From assembly GCF_917563925.1 (NCBI RefSeq), contig NZ_CAKJTJ010000014.1:1-64000 (forward strand): a DNA stretch of 64,000 nucleotides. Reading direction: 5' to 3'. Position numbers and translations under genes: made by a program. The DNA is from Sutcliffiella rhizosphaerae (GTDB lineage: Bacteria; Bacillota; Bacilli; Bacillales; Bacillaceae_I). This document shows positions 44,994 to 53,085 of the stretch, one piece after another (position 1 is the first letter of the stretch; every line of letters starts with the position of its first letter). Below the pieces are notes generated by a model. That model worked only from the letters and a program-made list of their open reading frames with translations. It did no database searches and was not told the origin of the DNA.

Positions 44994-46196
44994 ATGTCAA
45001 ATAAAAACAGAGTAATCGGAATTGCTATCATTACAGCAATCGCTGTCCTTGGTGATGCGATGCTTTTTATCGTACTCCCAATTTATTGGAGAGAATTTGG
45101 TTTAACCGCACTGTGGCAAATCGGTTTGTTACTATCAATAAACCGATTCATCAGATTGCCTATTAATCCGCTTGTAGGGTTGTTTTATCGTCATTTTCAA
45201 CTTAGAACAGGTGTGGTAATAGCTGTTGTTATTGCGGTAATAACTACATTCTCTTATGGTATATTCCAAGATTTTTGGGTGCTTCTTTTGATGAGAGCAT
45301 TGTGGGGAATTGCTTGGTCCTTACTTAGGCTGGGAGGCTTCTTGACGGTTATTGAAGTTAGTAATGATGAATCAAGAGGGCATCATGTTGGATTATATAA
45401 CGGACTATGGGGCATTGGTGGTTTAGTTGGGATGCTTGCTGGAGGATTTCTGGTCGACCAAACCTCAGTCTATTTTGTTTCCACTCTTTTTTCTGTACTT
45501 GGCGTTATTATTTTTCCATTTATTTTTTACTTAGTCCCATTGATAAAGGCTTCAGATACGAAAAAGAAGTCCACTGGCACAAACAAAAAGTGGTTAACCT
45601 CGTATGTTGGAATGGTTTTAACAACAGGTATCGTCCTCGGAATGATTGTATTTGGACTTTTTGCCTCAACAGTCAGTGCTTTAATTGAAAGAGTATATAT
45701 TAATGACTGGTCTTTGTTTGGTATGGTTCTTGGAGCTGCATCCATTGCAGGTGCATTACAGGCAATCAGGTGGGGATGGGATCCATTTATAGCTCCAAGA
45801 ATTGGGAGAATGTTAGACAAATCAGATGTAGCCGCTAAGTTCCTTTTTATTCCTTTATTTGGCGGGGGATTGCTATTTCTGATTCTCGGTAACACTCAAT
45901 CTATTTATCTCTTAATCTTTTTCTTGTTGCTTTATCAAATATCAAGTACTTTCTTTGTTACCATAACGGATACGTTGGCAACATCTGTGGCATCAAAAAC
46001 AGATGCAGTAAAGGTAATAACAGCACATACTGTTGTCGTGGATGTAGGTGCAGCAATTGGTCCCGTACTTTCCTTTCTCATTCTTCATTACTTTGGCTTG
46101 ACAGCTGTTTATATGGTCGCAGGAGTTTTATTATTAATTCTTGGAGTAGGATGGACTATATTTTTAAAAAGAAATAATGAAGATTTGTCTCAGTGA
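44994..46196 (+). CDS. MFS transporter
   Basis: The 400-residue protein has about 12 membrane helices. The N-terminal half carries a family-like loop (INRFIRLPINPLVGLFYRHFQLRTG) in place of the GxLaDrxGrr motif, and the central loop is basic (KASDTKKKSTGTNKKW). Substrate cannot be inferred. ATG 44994 follows AAGGGGG. It is not obviously part of an operon. Confidence 0.85.
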   Translation: MSNKNRVIGIAIITAIAVLGDAMLFIVLPIYWREFGLTALWQIGLLLSINRFIRLPINPLVGLFYRHFQLRTGVVIAVVIAVITTFSYGIFQDFWVLLLMRALWGIAWSLLRLGGFLTVIEVSNDESRGHHVGLYNGLWGIGGLVGMLAGGFLVDQTSVYFVSTLFSVLGVIIFPFIFYLVPLIKASDTKKKSTGTNKKWLTSYVGMVLTTGIVLGMIVFGLFASTVSALIERVYINDWSLFGMVLGAASIAGALQAIRWGWDPFIAPRIGRMLDKSDVAAKFLFIPLFGGGLLFLILGNTQSIYLLIFFLLLYQISSTFFVTITDTLATSVASKTDAVKVITAHTVVVDVGAAIGPVLSFLILHYFGLTAVYMVAGVLLLILGVGWTIFLKRNNEDLSQ

Positions 46197-46352
46197 GTAA
46201 TTTACTGTTCGGTATTTCATAGCTGAAGAATAACTGGTTATGAGCCAGTAGAGGAGGAAATGCCGTCCTTTGAGCGAGCAATACAGAGGCATATAAGCAC
46301 CAAGATTAATTTTCCATTAACATGCAAGGCTGTTTTTTCCTAAAATACTATT

Positions 46353-46391
46353 TTTCGGGCTTTCATCATTTATGAAAGCCCGATTTTTTTG
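46353..46391 (+). terminator. Intrinsic terminator downstream of the MFS gene
   Basis: A 12-pair perfect stem TCGGGCTTTCAT/ATGAAAGCCCGA is followed by seven T's. Confidence 0.9.
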
Positions 46392-46782
46392 TTCATTGAG
46401 GCTTTGACAGAACGAAATGGACGACTATATAGCTAATTTAGTAAAGTATATAATTTCAAAAACAGTAATACTCCAAACTAATTCATCATTCTCCAGTAGA
46501 ATCATGGATTCATGTTCGGATGTATCACTAATAAAGGCTGTTTTCGCAAACATTGTTGCTTTTACGAACTTTATTAGATACTCGTAATAATCGTTACTGT
46601 CGTGCTCTTTCCCTGCATTTAGTTTCAGTCAAAAGGACAAGTTTTCACTGAACATGCACGTAAAAAGTCAGAACCCGACTTTTTACCGGTTACTAGCAAC
46701 AATCTTTTAAAAAAGAGCCTTAATAAATAACTTTAGTTTCAACCATTATTTATAGGATAGACCATTGCACAATTTTGGGAAA

Positions 46783-46801
46783 TGTAATATACTACATTAC
46801 A
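46783..46801 (+). promoter_or_regulatory. Probable operator of the YtrA-type GntR regulator
   Basis: TGTAATATACTACATTACA is a palindrome with perfect six-base arms TGTAAT/ATTACA, about 38 bases before the regulator gene. YtrA-type regulators usually repress their own operon by binding such a site. Confidence 0.65.
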
Positions 46802-46838
46802 ACACTAATGCACTATGTTGGTCGTAGGAGGTGGAATA

Positions 46839-47213
46839 TTGATTCTCGAAACAGATGGAGCAAAACCAATATATGTACAGATTGCCGAATGGCTGGAAAC
46901 TGAAATACTGAACGGAAATTTTATTACTGATCAAAAGGTTTTTTCGCAGTATCAATTAGCTGAAATATTTAACATTAATCCGGCAACAGCAGCAAAAGGG
47001 CTGACATTGTTGGTAGAAGATCAGGTCTTATATAAAAAAAGGGGGCTAGGCATGTTTGTAACTGGGGAAGCAAAAGCCATCATTTTAACTAAAAGAAAAG
47101 AACATACCTTAAAGCGATTAGTGTCTGAGCTTGTTGCAGAAGCAGAACAATTGAATGTGGATTTCAACGAATTGATAACGATGCTGAAAGAAGCAAGTAA
47201 TAGGGGGGAATAA
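46839..47213 (+). CDS. GntR-family regulator, YtrA subfamily
   Basis: The 124-residue protein has the winged helix-turn-helix (KPIYVQIAEWLETEILNGNF, YQLAEIFNINPATAAKGLTLLVEDQVLYKKRGLGMFV) and only a short C-terminal helix, the YtrA layout. It starts at TTG 46839, after AGGAGGTGG, although the frame opens at 46815. It is first in an operon with an ABC ATPase, as in B. subtilis ytrABCDEF, and a palindrome lies in front of it. The inducer may be a cell-wall-active compound by analogy. Confidence 0.88.
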   Translation: MILETDGAKPIYVQIAEWLETEILNGNFITDQKVFSQYQLAEIFNINPATAAKGLTLLVEDQVLYKKRGLGMFVTGEAKAIILTKRKEHTLKRLVSELVAEAEQLNVDFNELITMLKEASNRGE

Positions 47214-47216
47214 AAA

Positions 47217-48113
47217 GTGGAAGTCGTTAAAGGTTATAAATTATCGAAAGATTATAGACATTCAAAAGCTTTGAAAAATCTCCATTTTACTATAAATGAA
47301 AATAAAATTTCTGGTTTAATAGGCAGAAACGGAGCTGGTAAAACGACTTTATTAAAAATAATGGCAGGATTTATCAAACCCTCTGATGGAGAAGTTTTGA
47401 TTTTTGGAGAACGACCATTTAACAGCTTGAAGGCATCTGCCAATACTATATTAGTGGATGATATGATGAGCTTTCCAACATCATTAAATTTAGGTGAAAT
47501 TCTTGAAGTGGCAGGAAGGTTTTATCCCAATTGGGATGCAGAGATGGCAAAAAAGCTTTTTCAGTACTTTCATTTTTTTGAAAATCAGCGACATGATGAG
47601 CTTTCAAAAGGAAAAAGAAGTACATTTAACATGATTGTTGGTCTTTCATCAAGGTGTCCATTAACGATGTTTGATGAGCCAACTACTGGTATGGATGCTG
47701 CGGTAAGAAAGGATTTTTATCGAGCGCTATTAAAAGAGTACTTAGCACATCCTAGAACCATCATCATTTCTAGTCATCATTTGGAGGAAATGGAAGACAT
47801 TTTAGAAGAAATCCTTCTTATTCACAATGGTGAAAAGCAGCTTCATCTCCCAATTGAAAACTTCAAGGAATATGCAATTGGAGTAATTGGTCCATCCGAG
47901 ATAGTCAAAGAGTGGTCTCATGATAAAACAGTTCTCTTTCTAAAAGAGCTTAGTCCAGGTTCGACTTATATTGTGATAGAGAGTTTGTATAAAGCTAAGA
48001 TACATCAGGAAGCAAGTCACTTAGGTTTAAAATTGTCCCCAGTTTCACCAAGTGACCTTTGTGTATACTTAACTAGCCAAACAAAAGGAGGGATTGATGA
48101 TGTCTTTAAATGA
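47217..48113 (+). CDS. ABC transporter ATP-binding protein (YtrB-like)
   Basis: The 298-residue protein has Walker A GRNGAGKTT, Walker B LTMFDEPTTGMDA and H-loop ISSHH. Its signature reads LSKGKRS rather than LSGGQ, typical of the YtrB/EcsA-like group. A C-terminal extension of about 90 residues follows the ABC domain. The start is GTG 47217, three bases after the GntR stop. The overlap of 14 bases with the next gene indicates coupled translation. Confidence 0.88.
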   Translation: MEVVKGYKLSKDYRHSKALKNLHFTINENKISGLIGRNGAGKTTLLKIMAGFIKPSDGEVLIFGERPFNSLKASANTILVDDMMSFPTSLNLGEILEVAGRFYPNWDAEMAKKLFQYFHFFENQRHDELSKGKRSTFNMIVGLSSRCPLTMFDEPTTGMDAAVRKDFYRALLKEYLAHPRTIIISSHHLEEMEDILEEILLIHNGEKQLHLPIENFKEYAIGVIGPSEIVKEWSHDKTVLFLKELSPGSTYIVIESLYKAKIHQEASHLGLKLSPVSPSDLCVYLTSQTKGGIDDVFK

Positions 48114-48843
48114 TGTAAGTATGAAGCATGTAGTAATCGAACAGCTGCGTTTTAAACTTTCTGCCTATTCAGGAGTTTTTCTATCATTGGTAGTTGTACA
48201 AATTATTGCTATACTTTTTTCTTTTAACGGGATAGGGATGTCTGTTGGTGGAGTGAATAGTTTAAATTATCAAGTAAATCAATTTTCAAATGATTTAGTT
48301 TTTACCTTTACACTTTTATGGGCATTTATTTCAGCAATTATCCTTACAGCTCGATCGTTGAGGAATGATGATTTTACTTTTGTTTCCAGCAGGTTAACTA
48401 GTAACCTTTCAAATATTTTATTTTTGGTAATAGCGGCAGTGATTGCTACTGTAACCACAGAACTAAGCAGCTTTCTATTGAGAGTCATTATCTATTTTTT
48501 ACCAAACACAGGAACAATTTTCATTACACCGAATTCTTTTTCATTAGAAATATTAGCTAGCGGGTTATTTGCAACTTTTCTATATCTATTATTGTTAGCA
48601 GGTATCGGTTACTTTGTTGGAACCATTACTCGCCTACATCCATTAATGAATATAATTGTACCTTTGATTATATTTGGCTATTTTATTCTTGGTGGAAAGA
48701 CTAATGAAGGAATGCCATTTATAATGAGTTTTTTCTTGAATGAAAGTTTTCTTTTCATGTTTTTCATTAAATGTATAATGACGCTTGTAATTCTGTTAGC
48801 TGTTTCAAGCTGGATTTTTAACAGAGGGGAGGTTAGGCAATAA
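48100..48843 (+). CDS. ABC transporter membrane protein
   Basis: The 247-residue protein has six predicted membrane segments and overlaps the ATPase gene, so it is the likely permease of the same transporter. The frame opens at TTG 48094; ATG 48100 gives the best seven-base spacing from AGGAGG (48087-48092). No characterised family member recognised. Confidence 0.8.
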   Translation: MSLNDVSMKHVVIEQLRFKLSAYSGVFLSLVVVQIIAILFSFNGIGMSVGGVNSLNYQVNQFSNDLVFTFTLLWAFISAIILTARSLRNDDFTFVSSRLTSNLSNILFLVIAAVIATVTTELSSFLLRVIIYFLPNTGTIFITPNSFSLEILASGLFATFLYLLLLAGIGYFVGTITRLHPLMNIIVPLIIFGYFILGGKTNEGMPFIMSFFLNESFLFMFFIKCIMTLVILLAVSSWIFNRGEVRQ

Positions 48844-49517
48844 TGTCAATAGTTGGTGCTTTGTTTCCTTTACTTATTGTGATTATCTTCTTTATCCTAC
48901 TGTGGATAGGATTAAACAAAGTAAGAATAAGGTTTTCTTACAAGAAAAATTGGGCGATATTATTTTGTTATGTCGGATTATTACTACTATCCACAATTAC
49001 TTTCATTCTCTTACCCGTTGACAAGTTTGTCTCAAGTGAAGAGGTGATAGAAACTGAAAATGTATCAACAACATACGAAAGCCTTCTTGAAAAAGAGAAT
49101 GTAGAGTACTTGGTTAAGAAAAAAGAAAGCATGCCTTATACGAATAGTAGCATAGATGTTCGCGAAATAGGTTCTTCTGGCGTTACGGTAATGTTTGAAA
49201 GAGATAGCGAGTTAATGAATGAAATACAGGTCAATGTCTATGCTGGTGAAGCAATTATTGACAACATTAACGTTTCATCAATGATAAGCTTACCTACGTA
49301 TTATCTTGAAAATAATGTTTTTTACGTTCGAAATATGAACGAAGTAGAAATCAATCTAACATATTGGAATCTTGGTTATCCATCGAGACAATTTAATAAT
49401 TTTCGATTGATGGAGCATTCTGGAAGTTCTTTTATCTATCCAATTATTCATTTAAAGGTTCCAGAGAAATTAGAGGTTATCTCAGGTCCAGATTTATTTA
49501 TTGAAGAAATAAAATAG
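48843..49517 (+). CDS. Membrane-anchored protein of the GntR/ABC operon
   Basis: Two membrane segments at the N-terminus (ALFPLLIVIIFFILLWIGL and WAILFCYVGLLLLSTITFILL) are followed by about 160 residues predicted outside the membrane, rich in beta-type sequence. The start codon overlaps the stop of the permease gene by one base. No family recognised; it may be an accessory or sensing subunit of the transporter. Confidence 0.7.
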   Translation: MSIVGALFPLLIVIIFFILLWIGLNKVRIRFSYKKNWAILFCYVGLLLLSTITFILLPVDKFVSSEEVIETENVSTTYESLLEKENVEYLVKKKESMPYTNSSIDVREIGSSGVTVMFERDSELMNEIQVNVYAGEAIIDNINVSSMISLPTYYLENNVFYVRNMNEVEINLTYWNLGYPSRQFNNFRLMEHSGSSFIYPIIHLKVPEKLEVISGPDLFIEEIK

Positions 49518-49527
49518 CAGAAAAAAA

Positions 49528-49547
49528 CATGAGTGCTCAACTCATGC
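49528..49547. terminator. Terminator hairpin after the GntR/ABC operon, left copy of a duplication
   Basis: CATGAGT-GCTCA-ACTCATG is preceded by a run of A's (T's on the minus strand). The identical 20 bases occur again exactly 300 bases later, with the T-run on that side. Confidence 0.8.
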
Positions 49548-49827
49548 CAGTGTATAGACAAAGGTCCATTTTTATTTAAATTCATGCAATTCTCTTGTTG
49601 ATCGTAGTGGAAAACGCGCAGACTCCTCGAAAATGCTACCACATTTTCTTCGTGCGATGAATCGCTGTCGAAGCCTTCCTTGTCCTGCGGGAGGAAGGGA
49701 CATGGGAAACCCCACAGGGCGCAGCCCGAGGAGGTTCCCGGACCGCCTGCGGAAAGCGAAGCGTCTGAAACGAAGATCAACAGTCAAATGCAAATTTAAA
49801 AATAATTTGGGTTTGTCAACAGTCTGC
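49548..49827. mobile_element. Second small non-autonomous repeat element inserted in a terminator
   Basis: The element has the same ends as the one at 8250-8467: left CAGTGTATAGACAAAGG, right GGGTTTGTCAACAGTCTGC. The TGTTGATC/GATCAACA-bounded core is shared (49596-49603 and 49775-49782). The 100 bases 49684-49783 match 8325-8424 with about four differences. It carries about 60-80 additional bases on the left of this core, including a CGAAAATG/CATTTTC hairpin. It encodes no protein. Confidence 0.75.
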
Positions 49828-49856
49828 CATGAGTGCTCAACTCATGCTTTTTTCTA
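49828..49856 (+). terminator. Terminator hairpin, right copy of the duplication
   Basis: CATGAGTGCTCAACTCATGC is followed by TTTTTT; it also closes the opposing gene at 49854-50024. Confidence 0.8.
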
Positions 49857-50024
49857 TCGATTCTTCTCATCTGATTTCTTTTTTGCAAAATAGAAAGCTA
49901 GAAATATCAATGGAATGGCAATTATCCATGGTACATTAATATGACTTTGCGTAATAATGGCTAGAAATAACAAGATCCCGATTCCGACTATAATATATAA
50001 ACAGCCCCTGCCGAACGTTTCCAT
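49854..50024 (-). CDS. Small membrane protein
   Basis: The 56-residue protein has two membrane segments (CLYIIVGIGILLFLAIITQ and WIIAIPLIFLAFYFA) and a basic end KKKSDEKNR. On the minus strand ATG 50024 follows GGGAGGG; the frame opens at 50039. No function known. Confidence 0.6.
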   Translation of the reverse strand: METFGRGCLYIIVGIGILLFLAIITQSHINVPWIIAIPLIFLAFYFAKKKSDEKNR

Positions 50025-50068
50025 TATTATCCCTCCCATTGAAAATATATGTAGTAATGTATATATCC

Positions 50069-50100
50069 ATTCTCCAGGAATAGCAACATCCTGGAGAATT
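50069..50100 (-). terminator. Strong hairpin after the 50.1-kb gene
   Basis: ATTCTCCAGGA and TCCTGGAGAAT form an 11-pair perfect stem. On the minus strand it follows the gene ending at 50107, but the T-run is on the other strand, so its use is uncertain. Confidence 0.5.
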
Positions 50101-50106
50101 TTAGAT

Positions 50107-50445
50107 TCAAGGTCTGTTATACCTATAGGAACGAAAAGGATTTTTACTTTTTATCTGGTTGTTTTCTTTCGTTTTTTCAATAAAGTATTCTACTTTATGT
50201 TCTGGTTCCTTATTAATATATAGGTTCTCACTATTATCCCCACTAATTTGACCTTGATCTGAAGCGGTATAGGATACGCCGGCTTGTGCCCCGGCATTTG
50301 CAAGATTATTATGATTATCATTTGTATTGTATATGTTGATGGTTAAGTTAAATTCAATAATTTTACCATCCTGCTCAAGTCTTAAAGTAGGTTTCATTCC
50401 TATTTGATTGTTGGATAAATTCTGCTCGCCAGCATTGTTATTCAT
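50107..50445 (-). CDS. Low-complexity protein, paralogue of the neighbouring 117-residue protein
   Basis: The 112-residue product begins with an Asn-rich segment, then RLEQDGKIIEFNLTINIYN, then NNLANAGAQAGVSYTASDQGQISGDN, and a basic C-terminus (KTKENNQIKSKNPFRSYRYNRP). The motif NNLANxGxxAGxxxxASxxxQxSG is shared with the next minus-strand gene. ATG 50445 follows TAGGAGTG. No annotated family recognised; the neighbourhood (GerP-like protein, sspP, sspO) suggests a sporulation role by association only. Confidence 0.6.
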   Translation of the reverse strand: MNNNAGEQNLSNNQIGMKPTLRLEQDGKIIEFNLTINIYNTNDNHNNLANAGAQAGVSYTASDQGQISGDNSENLYINKEPEHKVEYFIEKTKENNQIKSKNPFRSYRYNRP

Positions 50446-50475
50446 AATGCACTCCTATCATAAAAGCAGAGAAGC

Positions 50476-50829
50476 TTAGTCCTCCTCATCTTCAACTATA
50501 GTAAAGGATTCCTCCGGTGGAGGTGGAGGTTCAATTGTACCATCCTCTAAAATATTTAGGCCTCTCTTTTTGGCAATTTGCCCCATTTGATTTGCGTTTT
50601 GTCCGTATTTTTTGGCAATTTGTCCACCTTGACTAACGTTAGTTCCACGTTTACCGCTTACTTGTGCACCACCTGAAGCATCAATTTTTGTTCCTGCCTC
50701 ACCACCCTGATTTGCAAGGTTGTTGGTGTTTTTATTCTTGTTTCTGTTCCGGTCATCAACACTGTTTCGATTAGTAGGATGGAACATGATATCGTCTTCC
50801 CCAATATTACCCCAATTTTGATCTGTCAA
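50476..50829 (-). CDS. Low-complexity Gly/Gln/Asn-rich repeat protein
   Basis: From TTG 50829, seven bases after AAGAGGAG, a 117-residue protein is read. It contains NNLANQGGEAGTKIDASGGAQVSGKRG and then two repeats GGQIAKKYGQNANQ and MGQIAKKRGLN. A proline run (EPPPPPEE) and an acidic end (VEDEED) follow. The regular glycine spacing suggests a beta-solenoid or collagen-like surface protein. It lies 30 bases before its paralogue and both are probably cotranscribed. Confidence 0.6.
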   Translation of the reverse strand: MTDQNWGNIGEDDIMFHPTNRNSVDDRNRNKNKNTNNLANQGGEAGTKIDASGGAQVSGKRGTNVSQGGQIAKKYGQNANQMGQIAKKRGLNILEDGTIEPPPPPEESFTIVEDEED

Positions 50830-51006
50830 ATAAATCACTCCTCTTGATAAAATTTACTATACCAATGTATTCCACTAACAGAAAATTGGATAAGCAATTG
50901 TCCCTATTTAGTTTAAAGAAGTCATATTTGATTTATTTGTCACGTTTTCATTCTCGCTGCATATACTTTCCATTGTGTGATAAATTATGGAAGGGAAGAT
51001 AACCGG

Positions 51007-51156
51007 ATGATGGAAACTTACAATATTGATAGAGTATTAGTGTTAGATACGAATAAAGAAGGGGTTTCAAATGATTTCAAAGTTATTGAAGTCAATGTCT
51101 CAGATGAAACTGAAAACTTACCTGCTTTAGTTAACCCAATTAAGTTAAATTTATAG
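51007..51156 (+). CDS. Small hypothetical protein
   Basis: ATG 51007 (or 51010), after GGAAGGGAAG, encodes 49 residues: METYNIDRVLVLDTNKEGVS...KVIEVNVSDETENLPALVNPIKLNL. It is acidic, has no membrane segment, and is followed by a hairpin at 51163-51202. No family recognised. Confidence 0.45.
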   Translation: MMETYNIDRVLVLDTNKEGVSNDFKVIEVNVSDETENLPALVNPIKLNL

Positions 51157-51516
51157 AAAAGGAATCCATCTTAATTGTAGTGCTTACATAATGAGATGGA
51201 TTGATATGTCAAACACCTGTCTGAGAAGCAAATGGTCACCTGAAAGGATGGTATTACTTTTTCACCGCTCGGCTCATTATCTCGCTAGCCTACGATACTA
51301 GACAAAAGGGGCGGACCCAATCTTGGGTACGCCCTAAAAGTATGTAGACAGAAAGTATTTTAGTTAAATTACATATTTATTTATGTTGGGGAATTAAAAG
51401 ATATTCATATAGCATTTAATGAAAAGGGAAGGACCGATAAGTATCTAAAGATTGATTTCAACTTTTATTTTACAATTGATATAATTAAAGGAATGACAGT
51501 TTAATGGAGGACAAGC
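51157..51516. other. Gene-free stretch with two terminator-like hairpins
   Basis: AATCCATCT (51163-51171) pairs with AGATGGATT (51194-51202), and GGGCGGACCCAA pairs with TTGGGTACGCCC (51309-51334). Neither is followed by a long T-run. No gene is visible here. Confidence 0.5.
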
Positions 51517-52005
51517 TTGGAATTATATTGTGTAAAACATAAACAAATACTAGTGGAACGGTATATTAATGGAGAAAAAAAAATAGAACCATACTGTGTG
51601 GACTGTGAAATAGAACAAAAGTATCAACTACATTCCAAAATCAATAGTCAGGAAAGCACCTTTAGAAAAACTACAAAACTGTATTTGGTAGTTGCTGTAT
51701 TATTTTCTTTTATCGTATTAGTGATGCCGCTTTCGATCACCGTAAAAGTTATTGTTTGGATAATTCTACTATTAATGTGCCTAAAGAAATTACTAAATCA
51801 TTTTTTATCAAGTGCAATTTTTGAGAATGGTTATGAAAGTAATGATATACGGGCAAAAATACTGAATCAAAGTAGTATTCAAGAAAATGAAGTTGCTCAA
51901 AGAAAGAGACAATGGAAAAAAGATTTTTTACAACTGAATAAAGGGAAAAAATGGACACAAGAAGATTGGGAATGGTACTTAAGACAATATTACCGAAAAG
52001 ATTAG
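51517..52005 (+). CDS. Hypothetical membrane protein with N-terminal zinc-ribbon-like motif
   Basis: The 162-residue protein begins ELYCVKHKQILVERYINGEKKIEPYCVDCEIEQ (C-x2-H...C-x2-C), a possible B-box-like metal site. It continues with two membrane segments (LYLVVAVLFSFIVLVMPLSI and VKVIVWIILLLMCLKKLL) and a charged C-terminus (KRQWKKDFLQLNKGKKWTQEDWEWYLRQYY). The start is TTG 51517 after ATGGAGGAC. No family assigned. Confidence 0.65.
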   Translation: MELYCVKHKQILVERYINGEKKIEPYCVDCEIEQKYQLHSKINSQESTFRKTTKLYLVVAVLFSFIVLVMPLSITVKVIVWIILLLMCLKKLLNHFLSSAIFENGYESNDIRAKILNQSSIQENEVAQRKRQWKKDFLQLNKGKKWTQEDWEWYLRQYYRKD

Positions 52006-52075
52006 CTCCTTAGGACGTCCACCTATACAAGCATAAACATGCCATCATACGCTACCTAAAAGGAGTGTGTGATGG

Positions 52076-52303
52076 ATGGGGTGTTTTATTAATAAAGTAA
52101 TAATTAAAAATGTAAATGGTGGAGTTGTCAATTTTGGCAATATATTTAAAGCTAGTCCAATAGCGGAAGAAACAGGTGTGACCGGGGCAGGTTCCGGGAA
52201 TGTTGGCCAATCTATAAGGACTTTTACAAAAATAAGTATAGTTAATGTCAATGGCAAAAAGGAAGTCAAAGTGATAGATGAAATTGTTGAGAATGATGAG
52301 TAA
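52076..52303 (+). CDS. Small GerPA/GerPF-like spore protein
   Basis: The 75-residue protein has IIKNVNGGVVNFGNIFKASPIAEETGVTGAGSGNVGQ, the pattern of the small GerPA/GerPF spore germination proteins (INGGxVxFGDxxxxSPxxxSKxxxGSGxxNxG). GerP proteins let germinants pass the coat. Here the gene is alone rather than in a gerPABCDEF operon. ATG 52076 follows AAAGGAG by ten bases. The C-terminal half (SIVNVNGKKEVKVIDEIV) is less typical. Confidence 0.6.
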   Translation: MGCFINKVIIKNVNGGVVNFGNIFKASPIAEETGVTGAGSGNVGQSIRTFTKISIVNVNGKKEVKVIDEIVENDE

Positions 52304-52427
52304 TCACAAGGATAAAAACAAATAAAAAAAGGGGAACTCCAATAAATAATTGCCTAAATGCATCATTAGCAGGATTAATAACAAGACAATTACAGTAGAA
52401 TTCCCCAAAAACATTATTATATTTTTT

Positions 52428-52577
52428 CTACATATCGTGGCTAGAATTATTTTTTTGGCGGGTGTGGTTGCGGTTTTTAACTTTATGGGAACCACTTAAA
52501 GGGGCAGGTTGTCCTGATCCTGTTTGATTATTTTTAGGTTGGTTTCTCACCATATCCTTATGATCATTTTTGTTCAT
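52428..52577 (-). CDS. sspP: Small acid-soluble spore protein P
   Basis: On the minus strand ATG 52577, after GGAGGCG, encodes 49 residues: [15 protein letters not shown]...[24 protein letters not shown]. This closely matches B. subtilis SspP, including the [18 protein letters not shown] C-terminus. It is a minor spore core protein made in the forespore, typically under SigG. It is too short for many gene finders. In B. subtilis sspP and sspO are next to citB; here they are separated by one gene. Confidence 0.92.
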   Translation of the reverse strand: MNKNDHKDMVRNQPKNNQTGSGQPAPLSGSHKVKNRNHTRQKNNSSHDM

Positions 52578-52710
52578 CGTATAATCGCCTCCTTTGTTAT
52601 AGTGTTTGATAAATGAATGTTTATATGCTCCTAGAATATAGGTATATTTTTCAGTGTTATTGGTCAGTATATGTAGAGCTAAAGCACAATTACTAAAGGA
52701 GCGATACCTT

Positions 52711-52968
52711 ATGCCATATCATAAAAATAAACAACAGGCCTTTCAAGCAGCTCAACAAGGAACTGAACAAGCAAAGGATATTTACGAATTGATTGTGCGA
52801 AACGATCCTGATTATGGAAACGATTTTAAACGCCTTGAGAATGAAGTAAATGAAGCGTTGGAACAAATCAATAATGCTTTGGAGGTTGCATCCGATACGC
52901 AGCGTGTTCAATTGCAACAATTCCAGCAAGACCTTGGGCGAATGATGCAGGGTCATGGAGATCTTTAA
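52711..52968 (+). CDS. Small helical hypothetical protein (DUF2524-like)
   Basis: ATG 52711, after AAAGGAG, encodes 85 residues that are almost entirely helical and Gln/Glu-rich: [25 protein letters not shown] and [43 protein letters not shown]. The pattern resembles YtzC/DUF2524 proteins. It lies between sspP and sspO. No function known. Confidence 0.6.
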   Translation: MPYHKNKQQAFQAAQQGTEQAKDIYELIVRNDPDYGNDFKRLENEVNEALEQINNALEVASDTQRVQLQQFQQDLGRMMQGHGDL

Positions 52969-53085
52969 AAATTCTTGAACCATCTTTTATACCAAAGATT
53001 TTGGTTGAAGGGTGGTTTTATTCGTTTAATACTACATGAAAAAGAGAACGGTTCTGCTTAACCGTTCCATATATCTAAACGAACA

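Larger units (their letters stand above)
46197..46838. other. Gene-free stretch between the MFS gene and the GntR operon
   Basis: No gene is recognised in these 642 bases. There is a strong terminator (46355-46383: TCGGGCTTTCAT with ATGAAAGCCCGA, then T's) and a perfect ten-pair hairpin GTAAAAAGTC/GACTTTTTAC (46660-46669 with 46677-46686). There is also a hairpin ACTGGTT/AGCCAGT near 46231-46248. The stretch around 46533-46562 (GGCTGTTTTCGCAAACATTG) resembles a sequence I associate with dispersed repeats in Bacillus intergenic DNA. It ends with the GntR operator at 46783. Confidence 0.5.

Noticed and set aside
49572-49893. Several overlapping open frames on both strands at 49.5-49.9 kb
   Set aside because: They lie inside the palindromic repeat element and are by-products of its high GC content; no start sites or protein-like sequence.
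52304-52495. 63-codon minus-strand frame downstream of the GerP-like gene
   Set aside because: It overlaps the real sspP gene on the same strand in another frame and has no ribosome site.
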